Shown here in pieces: positions 1 to 10,926 of a stretch of 64,000 bases of DNA; within the stretch, counting starts at the first letter, position 1, and each line of letters starts with the position of its first letter. This DNA comes from Staphylotrichum longicolle (taxonomy: Eukaryota; Ascomycota; Sordariomycetes; Sordariales; Chaetomiaceae), in the NCBI GenBank assembly GCA_019096155.1, contig JAHCVI010000001.1, positions 7,564,001 to 7,628,000 on the forward strand, in the 5' to 3' direction. Both the position numbers and the translations under genes were made by a program. The notes under the pieces were generated by a model. That model was not told where the DNA came from and ran no database searches. It saw only the letters and a program-made list of their open reading frames with translations.

Positions 1-2639
1 TCCGGATGGTGATCAAGGTAGATGCCGGCATTGAGAGCGCATTAGCTCTCGACGACGAACTCGTTGTGGCCACGCACAAACCAGCCGCCGTCCAATGCAT
101 CCGCTGGGCCCCTGATAGCTCGGGGAGCCAGACGAGCACCGAGCTTCTGAGCCGGATGAGCTGGCTGGGGAAGAAGGTCACGGTGAAGGAGATGACACAC
201 GACAGGCCTATGAATCTTTCGACCTGGGTCACGAGCGACGGGCGGGCATACGCAGTGCAGCGACTGACCCCTGGCCATCAGGACAGTGCCTCAAACGAGC
301 CACATGATCCTAAGAAGCTATTCAAAGGTCATTGTTTTCACACGCCCCAGAGCGACCAGGATCATGCTACGCGCTGTGTGATCAACGCACGCTTTTCGTT
401 GATTGCAGTTGGGTGTGCCGATGGGAGCGTTCGTGTTTACTCAGCAAGGGATTACTCGGGCAACATTCCTCCTTCACACACTCACGGCGTGCCGGCTTCT
501 GCCGCCGCTTGTGGGAGACTCACCGCTCTCAGCTACTCCCCCGACGGGTACTGCCTCTTCGCCGGGTTCGAGAAAGGCTGGGCGACGTGGAGCGTATATG
601 GGAAGCCGCTGAGCAGTACATTTCACGCCGACCATGTAATTTCCTCCGCAAACAAGGAAGAATGGCTCTCTGGCATTCTGGACGCCGTCTGGGTCGGAGG
701 AGCTAGCGATCTTCTGCTCGCCAGCAGAGCCAATGAGGCGATTTGGCTCTTGGAAATGGCACGAAGCGCTGTAACAGGGTGCTACAACCCGGCAAACCTG
801 TTCCGGACAGTCCTCCAGAGCACATCAAGCGTCATGGTGTACAGGGGCTACGACCTGCCAGATCTTACGTCTATCTCAGCCGAGCCCTCGCTCTGGCACA
901 CAGCCCGGATCCCCGCCGTCTATCTCTTGAACCAGTGGCCCATACGGTGCACGGCCATTTCACCAGATGGCAGATATATCGCCGTGGCGGGCAAAAGGGG
1001 CTTGGCCCACTACAGCGTCAACAGTGGCCGTTGGAAAACGTTCGCAAACGAAGCCTTGGAGAACGAGTTCCAGGTCAGGGGGGGTATGTGTTGGTACCAG
1101 AACATCCTCGTGGCCGCTGTGGAAGCCAACAGGTCCTTTGAGCTGCGGCTATACTCCCGCGAGGCCGGGTTAGAGGGCACTGTGGCATACACGCAGCAGA
1201 TGGCGGCACCCGTGGTGCTAATCACATCGACTGGCGAAGACTCATTGCTGGTCTACACCTACGACAACCTTCTCTACCACTACATCTTCGCCCCCGTATC
1301 GGGCTCCATCAGATTGGTCGAGGTCGGCCACATTGCTTTCCATGGGATCGTACGGTCGCCCGCCAGAGTGAGGGGTCTTAGCTGGATTCTTCCAGAGCAA
1401 CAGCTTCTAGAGGGAGACCCGTCCCAGGACGTGGCACACGCCTCTGTTCTGTTTCTGGTGGACGGGAAGCTGGTGCTCTTGCGGCCTTCAGTCAGCGAGG
1501 GAGGTTTGAAGTACGACATGCGCGTCATCGCCCACAACGTCGAATACTACCTCAGCTTGAGGGACCGACCACACACGCTCGAGCCTGCACCACAACGGCT
1601 CATCCAGCCATCCGGCGGCTCAGGAGGCGGGAGCCTGGAAGACTCGCTATGGTTGTTTGATGGCAACGAGCTGAAGGCTTGGCCAGATATGGAGCCGGTC
1701 ATGCACGCTATATCGGGGGGCTTGTCACGAGAATTGCCGCCAATGGTTCCCGTTCCCATCGACTTTTATCCTCTGTCGGTCCTCCTTCCAAAAGGCATCG
1801 TACTTGGTGTCGAGCCAGACCTCATTCAGCGCCGGGATATCAGCTTTTCCTTCTTTCGATTCTCCATCAGGGTAAGAACCCCATCCCGTTTACTCGCTCG
1901 TGCTTGCGAAGGGGAAACTAATCCAGTCCAGACTCACCTCTTCCTGCCCGATATCCTGCGCTTCTACTTGAATGCGAATAAGTCCGCCGAAGCCTTGCGG
2001 TTGGCACAGCAATACGAGCACTTGGAATATTTCGCTCATGCTCTCGAGATTCTCCTGCACCATGTCTTGGACGAAGAGGTGGATGCCAACCCGACACCAG
2101 CGCCCGAACACGCCATTCTCCCACGTGTGCTGTCACTGCTCTCTTCCTTCAAACAATACCTCGACATCGTGGTTCAGTGCACCCGTAAGACCGAAGTGCG
2201 CTCTTGGCGTACCCTCTTTGCGTATCTCCCGCCACCGCAAGAGCTTTTTGAGGAGAGCCTGCAACGCGGAAGCCTCAAGACTGCGGGCGGTTATCTCTTG
2301 ATTCTCCACACGTTTGACGAGCTGGCAACAGCCAGTGAGCAAAGCGTGCGGCTGCTGAGCCGTGCCATGCGGGAGGAAGACTGGGACCTGTGCAAGGAGC
2401 TTGCGCGGTTCTTGGCGGCTCTTGACGAAACTGGGAATACCTTGCGAGAGGCGATGGAAATGGTGAAGGCTCGGATGGGCCAGGGGTTTGAGACGGATGA
2501 AGGACCCGTCAGGAACGGATTCATGACCAGGCTCGAGATTCCCTCGGCCGGAGGCAGCCTCGGGCGGATCGCGGGGAGCGATTCGGAAGCAGAAGGCCGG
2601 TCTGCCAGCGACGCGGGCTCGTTCACCAGCGTAGGCTGA
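1..2639 (+). CDS. RIC1: Ric1-type Rab guanine nucleotide exchange factor subunit (5' partial)
   Basis: Subunit of the Ric1-Rgp1 complex, which activates the Golgi Rab Ypt6/Rab6 in endosome-to-Golgi traffic (family knowledge). The frame is open from base 1 and the first ATG (position 6) lies in a segment that is internal in relatives, so the true start is upstream of the window. WD40/beta-propeller-like sequence comes first, followed by the helical Ric1 domain (ALEILLHHVLDEEVD at about 2038-2085). A predicted 60-nt intron, 1872-1931 (GTAAGA...GTCCAG, preceded by ACTAAT), has a length divisible by three and no stop. Removing it joins FRFSIR to THLFLPDILR, which matches the family. The C-terminus is Gly/Ser/acidic and low in complexity. 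The stop TGA is at 2637-2639. Confidence 0.9.
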   Translation, partial: RMVIKVDAGIESALALDDELVVATHKPAAVQCIRWAPDSSGSQTSTELLSRMSWLGKKVTVKEMTHDRPMNLSTWVTSDGRAYAVQRLTPGHQDSASNEPHDPKKLFKGHCFHTPQSDQDHATRCVINARFSLIAVGCADGSVRVYSARDYSGNIPPSHTHGVPASAAACGRLTALSYSPDGYCLFAGFEKGWATWSVYGKPLSSTFHADHVISSANKEEWLSGILDAVWVGGASDLLLASRANEAIWLLEMARSAVTGCYNPANLFRTVLQSTSSVMVYRGYDLPDLTSISAEPSLWHTARIPAVYLLNQWPIRCTAISPDGRYIAVAGKRGLAHYSVNSGRWKTFANEALENEFQVRGGMCWYQNILVAAVEANRSFELRLYSREAGLEGTVAYTQQMAAPVVLITSTGEDSLLVYTYDNLLYHYIFAPVSGSIRLVEVGHIAFHGIVRSPARVRGLSWILPEQQLLEGDPSQDVAHASVLFLVDGKLVLLRPSVSEGGLKYDMRVIAHNVEYYLSLRDRPHTLEPAPQRLIQPSGGSGGGSLEDSLWLFDGNELKAWPDMEPVMHAISGGLSRELPPMVPVPIDFYPLSVLLPKGIVLGVEPDLIQRRDISFSFFRFSIRVRTPSRLLARACEGETNPVQTHLFLPDILRFYLNANKSAEALRLAQQYEHLEYFAHALEILLHHVLDEEVDANPTPAPEHAILPRVLSLLSSFKQYLDIVVQCTRKTEVRSWRTLFAYLPPPQELFEESLQRGSLKTAGGYLLILHTFDELATASEQSVRLLSRAMREEDWDLCKELARFLAALDETGNTLREAMEMVKARMGQGFETDEGPVRNGFMTRLEIPSAGGSLGRIAGSDSEAEGRSASDAGSFTSVG

Positions 2640-3059
2640 TCAGAAACAGGAGACCACTGCTTGAAAGAAGGTGTTGGCAAGGACGATGGGATGGATGAAG
2701 CCGGGGACTCGACGGTGGGGTGCATTGGATAGAGAGGGGGCATCGCCCAGTGCAGCCCACACGTTCCGGCAGGGAGATAGACCCGGCACCAAGGAGACGG
2801 AAGAAGGGGGTCATGAAGGGGGCCTTTGTTGGAGGCCAGCCATAGGTAATACATCATCATCCATCACCCCACCTCCTCCCATCACTCAATGAGATGCAAC
2901 AAGGCCGCCTCAAGGCAACCCGGTGGTCCGTGCACTCGGGGACTCGCCGCTTTAATTCACAGCCTCATATGGCCCGGCCGAGCCCCGCCACTCACCACGA
3001 GTGTGTAAGGTCTGGTGTTCGCGACGGAGTAAAGCAGCAAGTTACGGCCACCCAGGACC
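2640..3059. other. intergenic, RIC1 to GST fusion gene
   Basis: No coding sequence is supported here. The stretch should hold the RIC1 3' end and the promoter and leader of the next gene. ORFs in it are short and of random composition. Confidence 0.5.
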
Positions 3060-5280
3060 ATGGATCATTCGTTCCCCCGACAACCCGGGGCTCCTCCACA
3101 TACGGCAACCCATGTCCGTCTGCAACCGCAGGATTTCGGACTGGGCCATCACTCTCGTCTCGGCGAGGCTGGGACGCCCCACGGGTTATCGCCGCTGGCC
3201 GTGACGGCAGTCCACCCCCGTGGATCCACTCCAGTGTACCACGCCCCGGACTTACACCACTTCACAGGGCGTTACGCCAGTCCGTCATCCACACATGGCA
3301 TGTTCGCTGGTGTCCAACCGGTGCCTCCTGCAGGGCTCCCACGCAGGCAGCAGCAGCAGCAGCCGGCACGAAGGGGCCGGCCTGCTCCTCAGCGTCGAGC
3401 ACACGAGAGCCCTGCGGGTTCCCCTGGAGGAACACCGTCTACCAATCCAACACTTCCGCCGCTGAGCCAGCCCACCGTGCTGCCCAATACCCCAGCCGGC
3501 ACTCTTCCTGCACCCGACGCACCGGGGCCGGTGAGCACAGATGCGGTCGGGGCGAGCCCAGACAAGAGCTCCGCTCCTCCGGGACCGGTACACAGCAGTC
3601 AGCTACCGTCCACGGCTACCGAGGAGCCCCCTGGCCTAGCAGCCTGGCGCCAGAGGTTCTTCGAACTTGATGAGCCTATGGTGGTTACGTCGAAGGAGTG
3701 AGTGTTTGCCAACCCAATCCGTCCCCTGTTTTCCACACAGAAACACGACAGTTGTTGGGGTTGTGCACGTGCTCATAGGTTCATGAAGATTCGAGACCTA
3801 CTACCCCTGGGTTGATAATATTTACTCGCACCGGTCGACCCAGAAATACCAAAGCAAGCCCTACGTCACGGGTTACTACGACTGCCGGATGAAGGGCAGG
3901 CCGTCAGGGAAACCTAAACCAGAGGACCCAAATAGGAAGAAACGCAAGCGCGCCGCGCGCGAGCTTGACCTCTGTGACGTCAAAATCAAGATCACCGAGT
4001 ATCCGCTCGGCGCCGCGTCTGAGCTGAGAGAGGGCGACGGTGCCAGCTTGGACGCCAGGGTGCTTGAAGAGGCGCTGGCGATGATCCGAGAGGGGCCTCT
4101 GCGAGTGATTCGGCGGATCAACGGGAGCGGGACAATTGGGGGCGCCGATGGCAACCCGGGCGCGCACAGACATGACTTGATAAGAAGCAATGAGATCAAA
4201 AAGAGCACGGCCTTGCGGCAGCTGGAGGAGTCTGCGAAGGAGGCGAGGCGGAACCAGAAGTCGCTACCGTGGAAGGCAAAGGGCTCTGCGGCAGCGACCG
4301 TTAGAGCTCATGTCAATGACGCCGACATCAAGTTTTATTCGGCGTGTTTCTGGTAAGACACGGCCCCGTCGGGAACTTCAGCGCGGTCACATCGGAAATG
4401 CTCGGCGCTAACAGGTCGGCCACAGTCCATTTTCTCAACGCGTCTGGATTGCCCTCGAGGCCAAGGGGCTCGAATATCAGTACTGCGAGGTGGATCCGCT
4501 GCGCAAGCCCAAGCCTACTCCGCTGCTCGAGGCCAACCCCCGAGGTCTCGTTCCCGCCATATGGCAAGAGGGATGGGCATGTGCAGAGAGCTCTGTCATC
4601 TTGGAATATGTCAGCCCTGTCCCTCAGAGTCGACCTTGACTGCAACGACTGGGCTAACAGTCTGCCCTGCCTTCAGCTCGAAGACTTCAACAGTTCAACC
4701 CCGCTGTATCCGACGAACCCCAAACTGAAAGCGAACTGCCGCTTGTGGGTTGACTTCGTAGGGTCCACCCTATCCGCTTGCCCTCCTCTTCTGGCATCGG
4801 TATCTGACCAACCCCCAGATCAACACTCGCCTCGTGCCCGCGTTCTACAGCGTCTTAACAGCATCAACAGCATCCGACGAAGAAGCAAGGAAACGCGGGT
4901 TGGAAAAGCTGCATCGCCACATCTCCGACCTGGTTCAGGCTGCCGGTGAGAAGGTAAGTTTTCCCCATAGCCATTAGCCAGAGCCACAAACGACAAACGC
5001 ATGTCTAACGACAAACGGTGCAACTGAAACAAAACAGGGCCCCTATTTCCTTAACGACCAGATATGTCTAGTGGATGTGAACCTGGCGCCGTTTGCCCTC
5101 AGACTAAACCTTCTGAAGCCGTTCCAAGGCCTGCCGCCACCAACACAGCACTCACGCTGGAACGAGTGGGTGGATGCTCTTGAGAAGAACCCTCATGTGC
5201 GCGGCACCATGAGCACAACCACGCTGTACACCCAGTCCATGGGGGATTTGATCCAGGCATTCCCAGGGACTGTGGACTGA
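3060..5280 (+). CDS. Fusion protein: fungal-specific N-terminal domain plus omega-type glutathione S-transferase
   Basis: Predicted 614 aa from exons 3060-3697, 3789-4352, 4426-4609, 4677-4757, 4819-4953 and 5038-5280; all phases agree. Residues 1-210 are Pro/Gln-rich and probably disordered. About 214-265 is a conserved fungal block (FETYYPWVDN, YYDCRMKGRPSGKPK, KKRKRAARELDLCDVKIKI). From about 390 a glutathione S-transferase begins: DADIKFYSACF, then the active-site CPFSQ, the NPRGLVPAIW thioredoxin-fold segment and the helical C-terminal domain ending near AFPGTVD. The cysteine makes this an omega/Lambda-type, thioltransferase-like enzyme. The active-site Cys codon (about residue 401) is split by intron 2 as TG|T. 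No in-frame ATG lies just before the GST part, so a fusion fits better than two genes. I recall the same arrangement in other filamentous fungi. The function of the N-terminal block is unknown. Confidence 0.8.
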
Positions 5281-5943
5281 GTTTGATCTCAAAATCATAG
5301 TTTACCCAGTGTTTGCACGTACTGCGTACATGGTTGCTTGGAACACCTTTCAGGGGCTGAGTGCGGGTGGTTGTGTCCCTCGAGGCAATGAGAGACTTGA
5401 TTTCATACTGTGCACCGCAAGTATCGGGAGAGCAACCTGCTCGAGTCTCGGTGCATAGAATATCATAGAAGTTGAAGTAGTGATGTTCAGATAGTTTGAA
5501 TGGGCATACGGTCTCTCCAACATAGACAAATGCTGCTTTTTGTTGGGGTGAAGGGTGCAAGATTGTATCTGTCCGAGGAACACAGAAGGCAGTGCACAGT
5601 GTGCCGACGTGGCCCAGCTTCAAGGTTTAGTGGGGGCTGTCCCTCAGTGGATCGCAAGGCATCCCCCACCAAGGCACATTTCCAGCCGCCGCCGTGCAGA
5701 TATCCATCGACATCGATCGCTGCGGGCCACGCCGACCACCTTCCGCCAGCCCCCCATATCAAACGCCGACGACACCGGTCTTCACTGGCAGTGTTTCCAA
5801 TTAAGATCATTGTGGTCCATCCCGAAGCCGCCTTCCCGACACCGCAGCGATCCCCGCCTCAGCTCTCCTTCTCCGCATCCCCAGCGCTATCAACCAACAC
5901 AGCGCCCAACCCAGATCCAGATTACACCATCCAGATCGCAGCC
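5281..5943. other. intergenic and CK2-beta promoter/leader
   Basis: No gene is supported. The final 200 bases are pyrimidine- and C-rich, as expected for the leader of the casein kinase 2 beta gene. No clear motif was seen. Confidence 0.5.
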
Positions 5944-7053
5944 ATGGAAGACTACGGGACCGAGTCCGAGAGCGACTACACCAGCTACTGGCGGGATTGG
6001 GTGCGTCTGATCTCTTCTCGCTCGCCCCGTCATATATGTTTTCTCGCGCCCCCGCCATGCTTTGTTTCGTCTCCCATGTCCGACTAACCTGTGCCGACCC
6101 TCTAGTTCATCTCGTCCCGCGGCAACGAGTACTTCTGCGAGATCGACGAGGAGTATCTGACGGACCGCTTCAACCTAACGGGCCTCAACACCGAGGTCCA
6201 GTACTACCAGTATGCGCTGGACCTGGTGACCGACGTCTTTGATCTCGACTGCGACGACGAGATGCGCGAGACGATAGAAAAATCGGCCAGGCACCTGTAC
6301 GGCCTTGTCCACGCCCGGTACATTGTCACGACCCGCGGTTTGGCGAAGATGGTATGCCTCTCTCTGTTCCTCCTCTCTTTCTTGTCCTTTCCCCGGCTGC
6401 ATCCTTCTCTTTTTTCTCCCCGACCCATCACTACAGAGTACAAATAACTAACTTGTCTTTCTTCTCCCTCGCAGCTCGAAAAGTACAAAAAAGCCGACTT
6501 CGGCAAGTGCCCCCGCGTCATGTGCAACTCGCACCCGCTCCTGCCCATGGGCCTCTCGGACGTGCCCAACCTCAAGCCGGCCAAGCTGTACTGCGCGCGC
6601 TGCGAGGACACGTACAATCCGAAATCGTCGCGCCACGCCTCCATCGACGGCGCCTACTTTGGCACCTCGTTCCACAACATCCTCTTCCAGGTCTACCCGA
6701 CCCTGATCCCCGCCAAGTCGGCCGAGCGCTACGTCCCGCGCGTCTACGGCTTCAAGGTCCACGCCGCCGCCGCCCTCGTGCGCTGGCAGAACGGCGTGCG
6801 CGGCGACATGCGCCGCCGCCTGCGCAAGATGGAGGTCGAGAGCGGGTTCAAGGACGGCGAGGACGAGCTGGAGGAGGATGACGATGACGACGACGACGAC
6901 GACGAGGAGGTGGGGCGGGAGCATGACGGCGCCGAGGGAGCGCAGGCGCAGCAACAACAACAGGCGGTCGAGTATAGGGGCGGTGTCGCTGCTATTACGG
7001 CTGGGCCGTCGTCGAGCTTTGCCGGCGAGGCGCAGATGGGGAGTGTTGCGTAG
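5944..7053 (+). CDS. CKB1: Casein kinase 2 regulatory beta subunit
   Basis: Predicted 293 aa from exons 5944-6000, 6106-6351 and 6475-7053, all in phase. Beta subunits dimerise through a zinc finger and assemble the CK2 holoenzyme, a pleiotropic Ser/Thr kinase. The start MEDYGTESESDYTSYWRDW gives an acidic autophosphorylation-type N-terminus. The core GNEYFCEIDEEYLTDRFN is hallmark sequence. Zinc ligands are visible as CPRVMC (Cys113, Cys118) and CARC (Cys141, Cys144). YVPRVYGFKVH marks the end of the conserved fold. The C-terminus carries a Glu/Asp run (about 224-246) and a Gln tract, which resembles the longer fungal CKB1 type rather than CKB2. Confidence 0.95.
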
Positions 7054-7964
7054 TTCCTGGGGGTTGTTTTTCGCCGCCCCGGGAATAGTGTTGATTTCAT
7101 GTCTAGCATTGCGGAGGGGGATCGAGAGTTGGTTTGCAGGGGGTGCATGTTGACAGATGGTTCTGTCAGCTAGGTTGATGGGATGGGGGTAAAGGTGTGG
7201 TGGTGCTTCTTCTTCTTCTTCTTCTTCTTCTCAACCGCTTTGTAGGGGAAAAACTTTGTGTTGGCTGGCGCATTTGCACTTGGCGTTCTTGATGGCATGG
7301 GAACTGGGTGGAGGCAAGCGGGGAGTTTGTGCGGGAGAAGCTGGGGGTATAGGAGGACTCGGCGGAGCACGGTGAGGTTAGGTTGAGGGCCCTGGTTGTT
7401 TGTTGGTCTAGCTCTTAATGGCATGGAACACGACACGAGAAGCGGTACATGATACCAACTACATAGTAACATAACCGAGGAGACGGCCGGTTCTATGCTT
7501 TTCTCGTCTCAACGGTGCATTCTCTCTGCTACGGTTGATAGTGGTGGTCCCCGGTCTCACCCAGGGAGAGCAGCACGAGACGGGTCGTCGAGGCCGAGTG
7601 CCTGCGACCCATTGCGAAGGTATAGCTGGCAATGCCATATTCGTCATTCGCAACCCACAGCCATTTTATACTCTTACAAACATAGCGGTCCAAATATCAA
7701 AAGTCAAAAATCCTATCATTCCCGCTGACCAGTCTTTGAAGCAACAAAACAACCCAGATCCGAGAACAATGGCCACCGCTGCGCTGGCCCCTTTTTGCGC
7801 AGACATGCAAACGGCACCCGTAAACGCCAGAAGTCCATACCCACAGATCCACAAAGTCGTCCCTACATCATGACCCCATGCCCTTCTCTGAGCACAGAAA
7901 CGAACTCGACCCCATCCAATCCCTATCCGTTGGGTTTCCAGAAAGCAACCCAATGATGCAATAT
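7054..7964. other. convergent intergenic region
   Basis: Lies between the CK2-beta stop and the 3' end of the lipid phosphatase gene. It contains the CTT microsatellite listed separately and otherwise no supported gene. Confidence 0.5.
7206..7231. repeat. (CTT)n microsatellite
   Basis: Uninterrupted CTT/TTC trinucleotide tract of about eight units in the convergent 3' flank. It lies outside any supported coding sequence. Confidence 0.9.
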
Positions 7965-9504
7965 TTAGTTCCCCGCAGCGCCTTGATACGAGATGTCTCC
8001 CCTCTCATCCAGACCCGGCCCCTTCCGTGAGGTGGCGGTAGGTGCAGGAGTGGCGGCGCTCAGCGCGCTGCCACGACCAAAGTAATCGTCAGGGGCGTGG
8101 AGTGCCTCCTCTTCGTCGCCGGACCGGTACTGCCCGCGCAAGTGGTCCGTCGCATAGCTGAAGCTTCCCACGCCCGCCCAGAACGCCTTGTCCTGGCTGC
8201 GGGGACCCCACGCCCAACCGGCGCCGCTGGAGATGGGCAGGTGGTAGTAGCGGAAGGCGAAGAAGGCCGCGATGGTGCCGATCAGGTAGCCGAACAGGAT
8301 GTCGAAGCCGTGGTGCCGGAAGTCCCACCACCGCGAGCCGGCGATGAAGATGGAGCCAAAGAAGGGGACGACGGCGATGCAGAGGAGGTAGATGGGCGGC
8401 GCCGCGGCTTGCCGCCGGACCGCCGAGACGGTCTGGTTGTGGCGCGCGATTCCCTTGTTGCCCAGCGCCGAGTCTAGTGACGTGGACTTCGGGGTGCGAG
8501 CCGACATCTCATATGTGTCGGGTCCGGAGACCTTGATGCTCGGCAGGCGCGTGCGCGAGGGGAAGGCGGTGAAGGCAGACGCATCGGCGAACCCGGCAGG
8601 GGCGAGGAACGGGATCGTGATGGCGAACTTGCTCGCCACGAAGAGGGAGAGGTAGATCAAACCTGTCAGTGTGTTAGCCAGACTGCGACTTTACTTGCGG
8701 ATGACCGCCCTAAGGATCCGTGTGCGTACCTGCAGCAGAGGAGCTCGAGTGTCCACTGGGGTAACTCCTAAAGCCATCGTCCAACATGTGCTTGTCCGTG
8801 TTCTTGCAAATGTCAGGGCTCACGAGCTGCCCGGCCGTGGTCCCCGTCTTCAAGTCCCTCAAGCCGCCAATGATGTATTTCGACAGGTTTTCGAGGTCGG
8901 GCTGGCATCGCGAGAGGAGATCAGGTCGAGGCTTTCCGAAAAGGTTCTTCATGCCGTTGGTGATGAACCAGGCGCCGACAATGGACAAGGCGAGGCCCAG
9001 CAGGCCGGTGTGCAGCTCCCAGAGCTTGCGCTTCCAAATCAGTGACTTTGGTGTCCCAATAGGGACTGTCGCACCGGGAACGAAGATGAGGCAGACGATG
9101 GCGATGATGACAATAGGAGCGAGAATGCCGACGATCACCAGGAGCCAGACGGGGACCGTCTCGTGGACCGTGTAAGGGAAGCTAGCAAGCTGTCAGTGGC
9201 CCATCCAACCTTCCGAGTAGAAAAACAACGTAGGGCGATCAACATACGCAATGTTGCGGTCGTCGAGCGAGAATGGCCGCTTGTTTGGAGTGATATCGCC
9301 CAGAACGTAGCCGATGGCCGCAAAGGCGGCGAGAACGATCCAGTCGAAGACATATGAGAGCGCCACGACCCAAGAGAGCCTCCCCTTCCTCCGCACGTTA
9401 CCACCAGCGAGGTCCAGGTTGTCCATTTTATCGCGAGCTTCGGATGTCGGCGTGGGAGAGAATGAACGGGCCTGGATGAGAGGGCGAATCGAGTCGTCGG
9501 GCAT
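7965..9504 (-). CDS. PAP2-superfamily lipid phosphate phosphatase (DPP1/LPP1-like)
   Basis: Integral membrane phosphatase acting on phosphatidate, diacylglycerol pyrophosphate or related lipid phosphates (family knowledge). Predicted 468 aa; exons in transcript order 9504-9248, 9181-8730 and 8662-7965, all in phase. The three PAP2 catalytic motifs are present: K164-x6-RP (KNLFGKPRP), PSGH at 227-230, and SR346-347 through H353/H354 to D357 (SRWWDFRHHGFD). Several hydrophobic helices surround them. About 115 residues separate motifs 2 and 3, including a Ser/Thr-rich loop. The start MPDDSIRPL was chosen as the first ATG of the coding-like stretch. A downstream Met (MDNLDLAGG) is possible. The exact substrate cannot be read from sequence. 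Confidence 0.92.
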
Positions 9505-10926
9505 TGGGAAGCCCCTTGGGGGACAGTAAGGGACGAGAAGGGAAAGAGAGTGAAACGTGCACGAAGGGCGCAGCGAAAGTGCCGGGCCAGACCACGAAAG
9601 GAAGGATGGCACGCTAGCAGAATGCGACCAAACCACTCAAAACGTCAAGCTCCCGCCACCGCCGTCTTACACAGTCGACAATTGGTTTTTTCCAAAGCAG
9701 ATCAGAGATCGAAAGGAAAATGCCCCAACCGCGTCATCAACCAGCTTCCTGACCAGACGATGGGTCCCCAAACCTTCGTTGGACACGTTGGTAGGCGCTT
9801 TGCACCCTGAAATTCCCCGCCGAGACGCGTGCGTCTTTGCCGCCGTATTGGAGGTGCTCAGCCACAAAAGGGATCGAGGATGACCGGCATCCGAATGGTT
9901 GGCCAAGACCGATCGACGCTGCAGGTCTGGGGGGCACAGAAGAAACGGAGAATGAAACACAGAGAAAATCAGGTGTCTTTCTTGTCACTAATGGAGCAGA
10001 ACAAACCGATAACACACACAGAAAAAAAAAAAAAAAAAGGAGACAAAAGAGTCCTCAATTTAAGAGTCTTTGTTCCCAAGAAAGAGGGTCTGAATGAACT
10101 GCATGTGGGTTGACCGCAGAGGTTGCCGAGAATAATTGAAGGCCGCCCTGCAGGAAGAGCTGAAACTCCCAAGCCCCACAGGAGATCCAGACTCGACGAG
10201 ACTGGACGAGTAGATTCACTCCACAAACCCGCCACCAACGACTGCTTGGTTGGCTCGGCATTCGTCGCTGTCATTTCCTCTGGAGTCTTGGGCGCAATGC
10301 AATGACATCTTCCATCAGACGATGCCGTCAGTGCGAGGCCTTTCCTCAGGAACCAAATCTCGACGACTTCGGATCTCGGGAGTTGCGGGTCCCAAGAGAT
10401 GTCCCGGTGCTGCGGATCGTTATTGCGTAACATCGTCCCTGAGGCTGGGCGGCCAATCTCGAGCCAATCAACTCTAGCTGCAACCCTCAGGCCCCTGCTT
10501 TGAGCAACTGCGCACGCAACCCTCGCACAGCTACCCCTTTGGCGCCTAATTGTCCAGAGTAATGGCTTCGAAATGGGCATAAAAGTGATCTGTTGGTTCT
10601 CCGTCGTGTCCGTGAGAGGATGACTCTCTTGCACAGCCCGGTGGCCCACAGCTGCCGAGGTGACGAGATACGACAGCCTCACCGACTGCTCAGTTTGCTG
10701 AGGGTCAGCCACCGGATACGGATATAACAAGGCTTTAAGGGACGATATCGAGGGGCTGAAAGCATGGCCTCCATCAAAGCAAGCCACGCCTGTCGAAGAA
10801 GTCCGACTGCATGGGCTGCTTTCCAGTCCAGAATCGCCGGCCCCAGAAAACCAAGATTGCTGATCTACATAATGTACAAGATGTGTATCATCACCCCGCC
10901 GCTCACCGACACAGCCGCCGCACTCC
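9505..10926. other. intergenic, lipid phosphatase promoter and RML2 3' flank
   Basis: No gene is supported. It holds an A17 run at 10022-10038. A frame on the minus strand stays open through this region in continuation of the RML2 exon frame, but it lacks family-like sequence and is treated as chance. Confidence 0.5.
10022..10038. repeat. poly(A) homopolymer, 17 nt
   Basis: Run of 17 A on the plus strand in intergenic DNA. It is a simple homopolymer with no flanking retroelement signature that I can see. Confidence 0.9.

Noticed and set aside
4353..4425. Separate GST gene starting after the N-terminal protein
   Set aside because: No in-frame ATG precedes the active-site segment within the GST-like reading frame, and the frame is continuous from the N-terminal block up to the intron.
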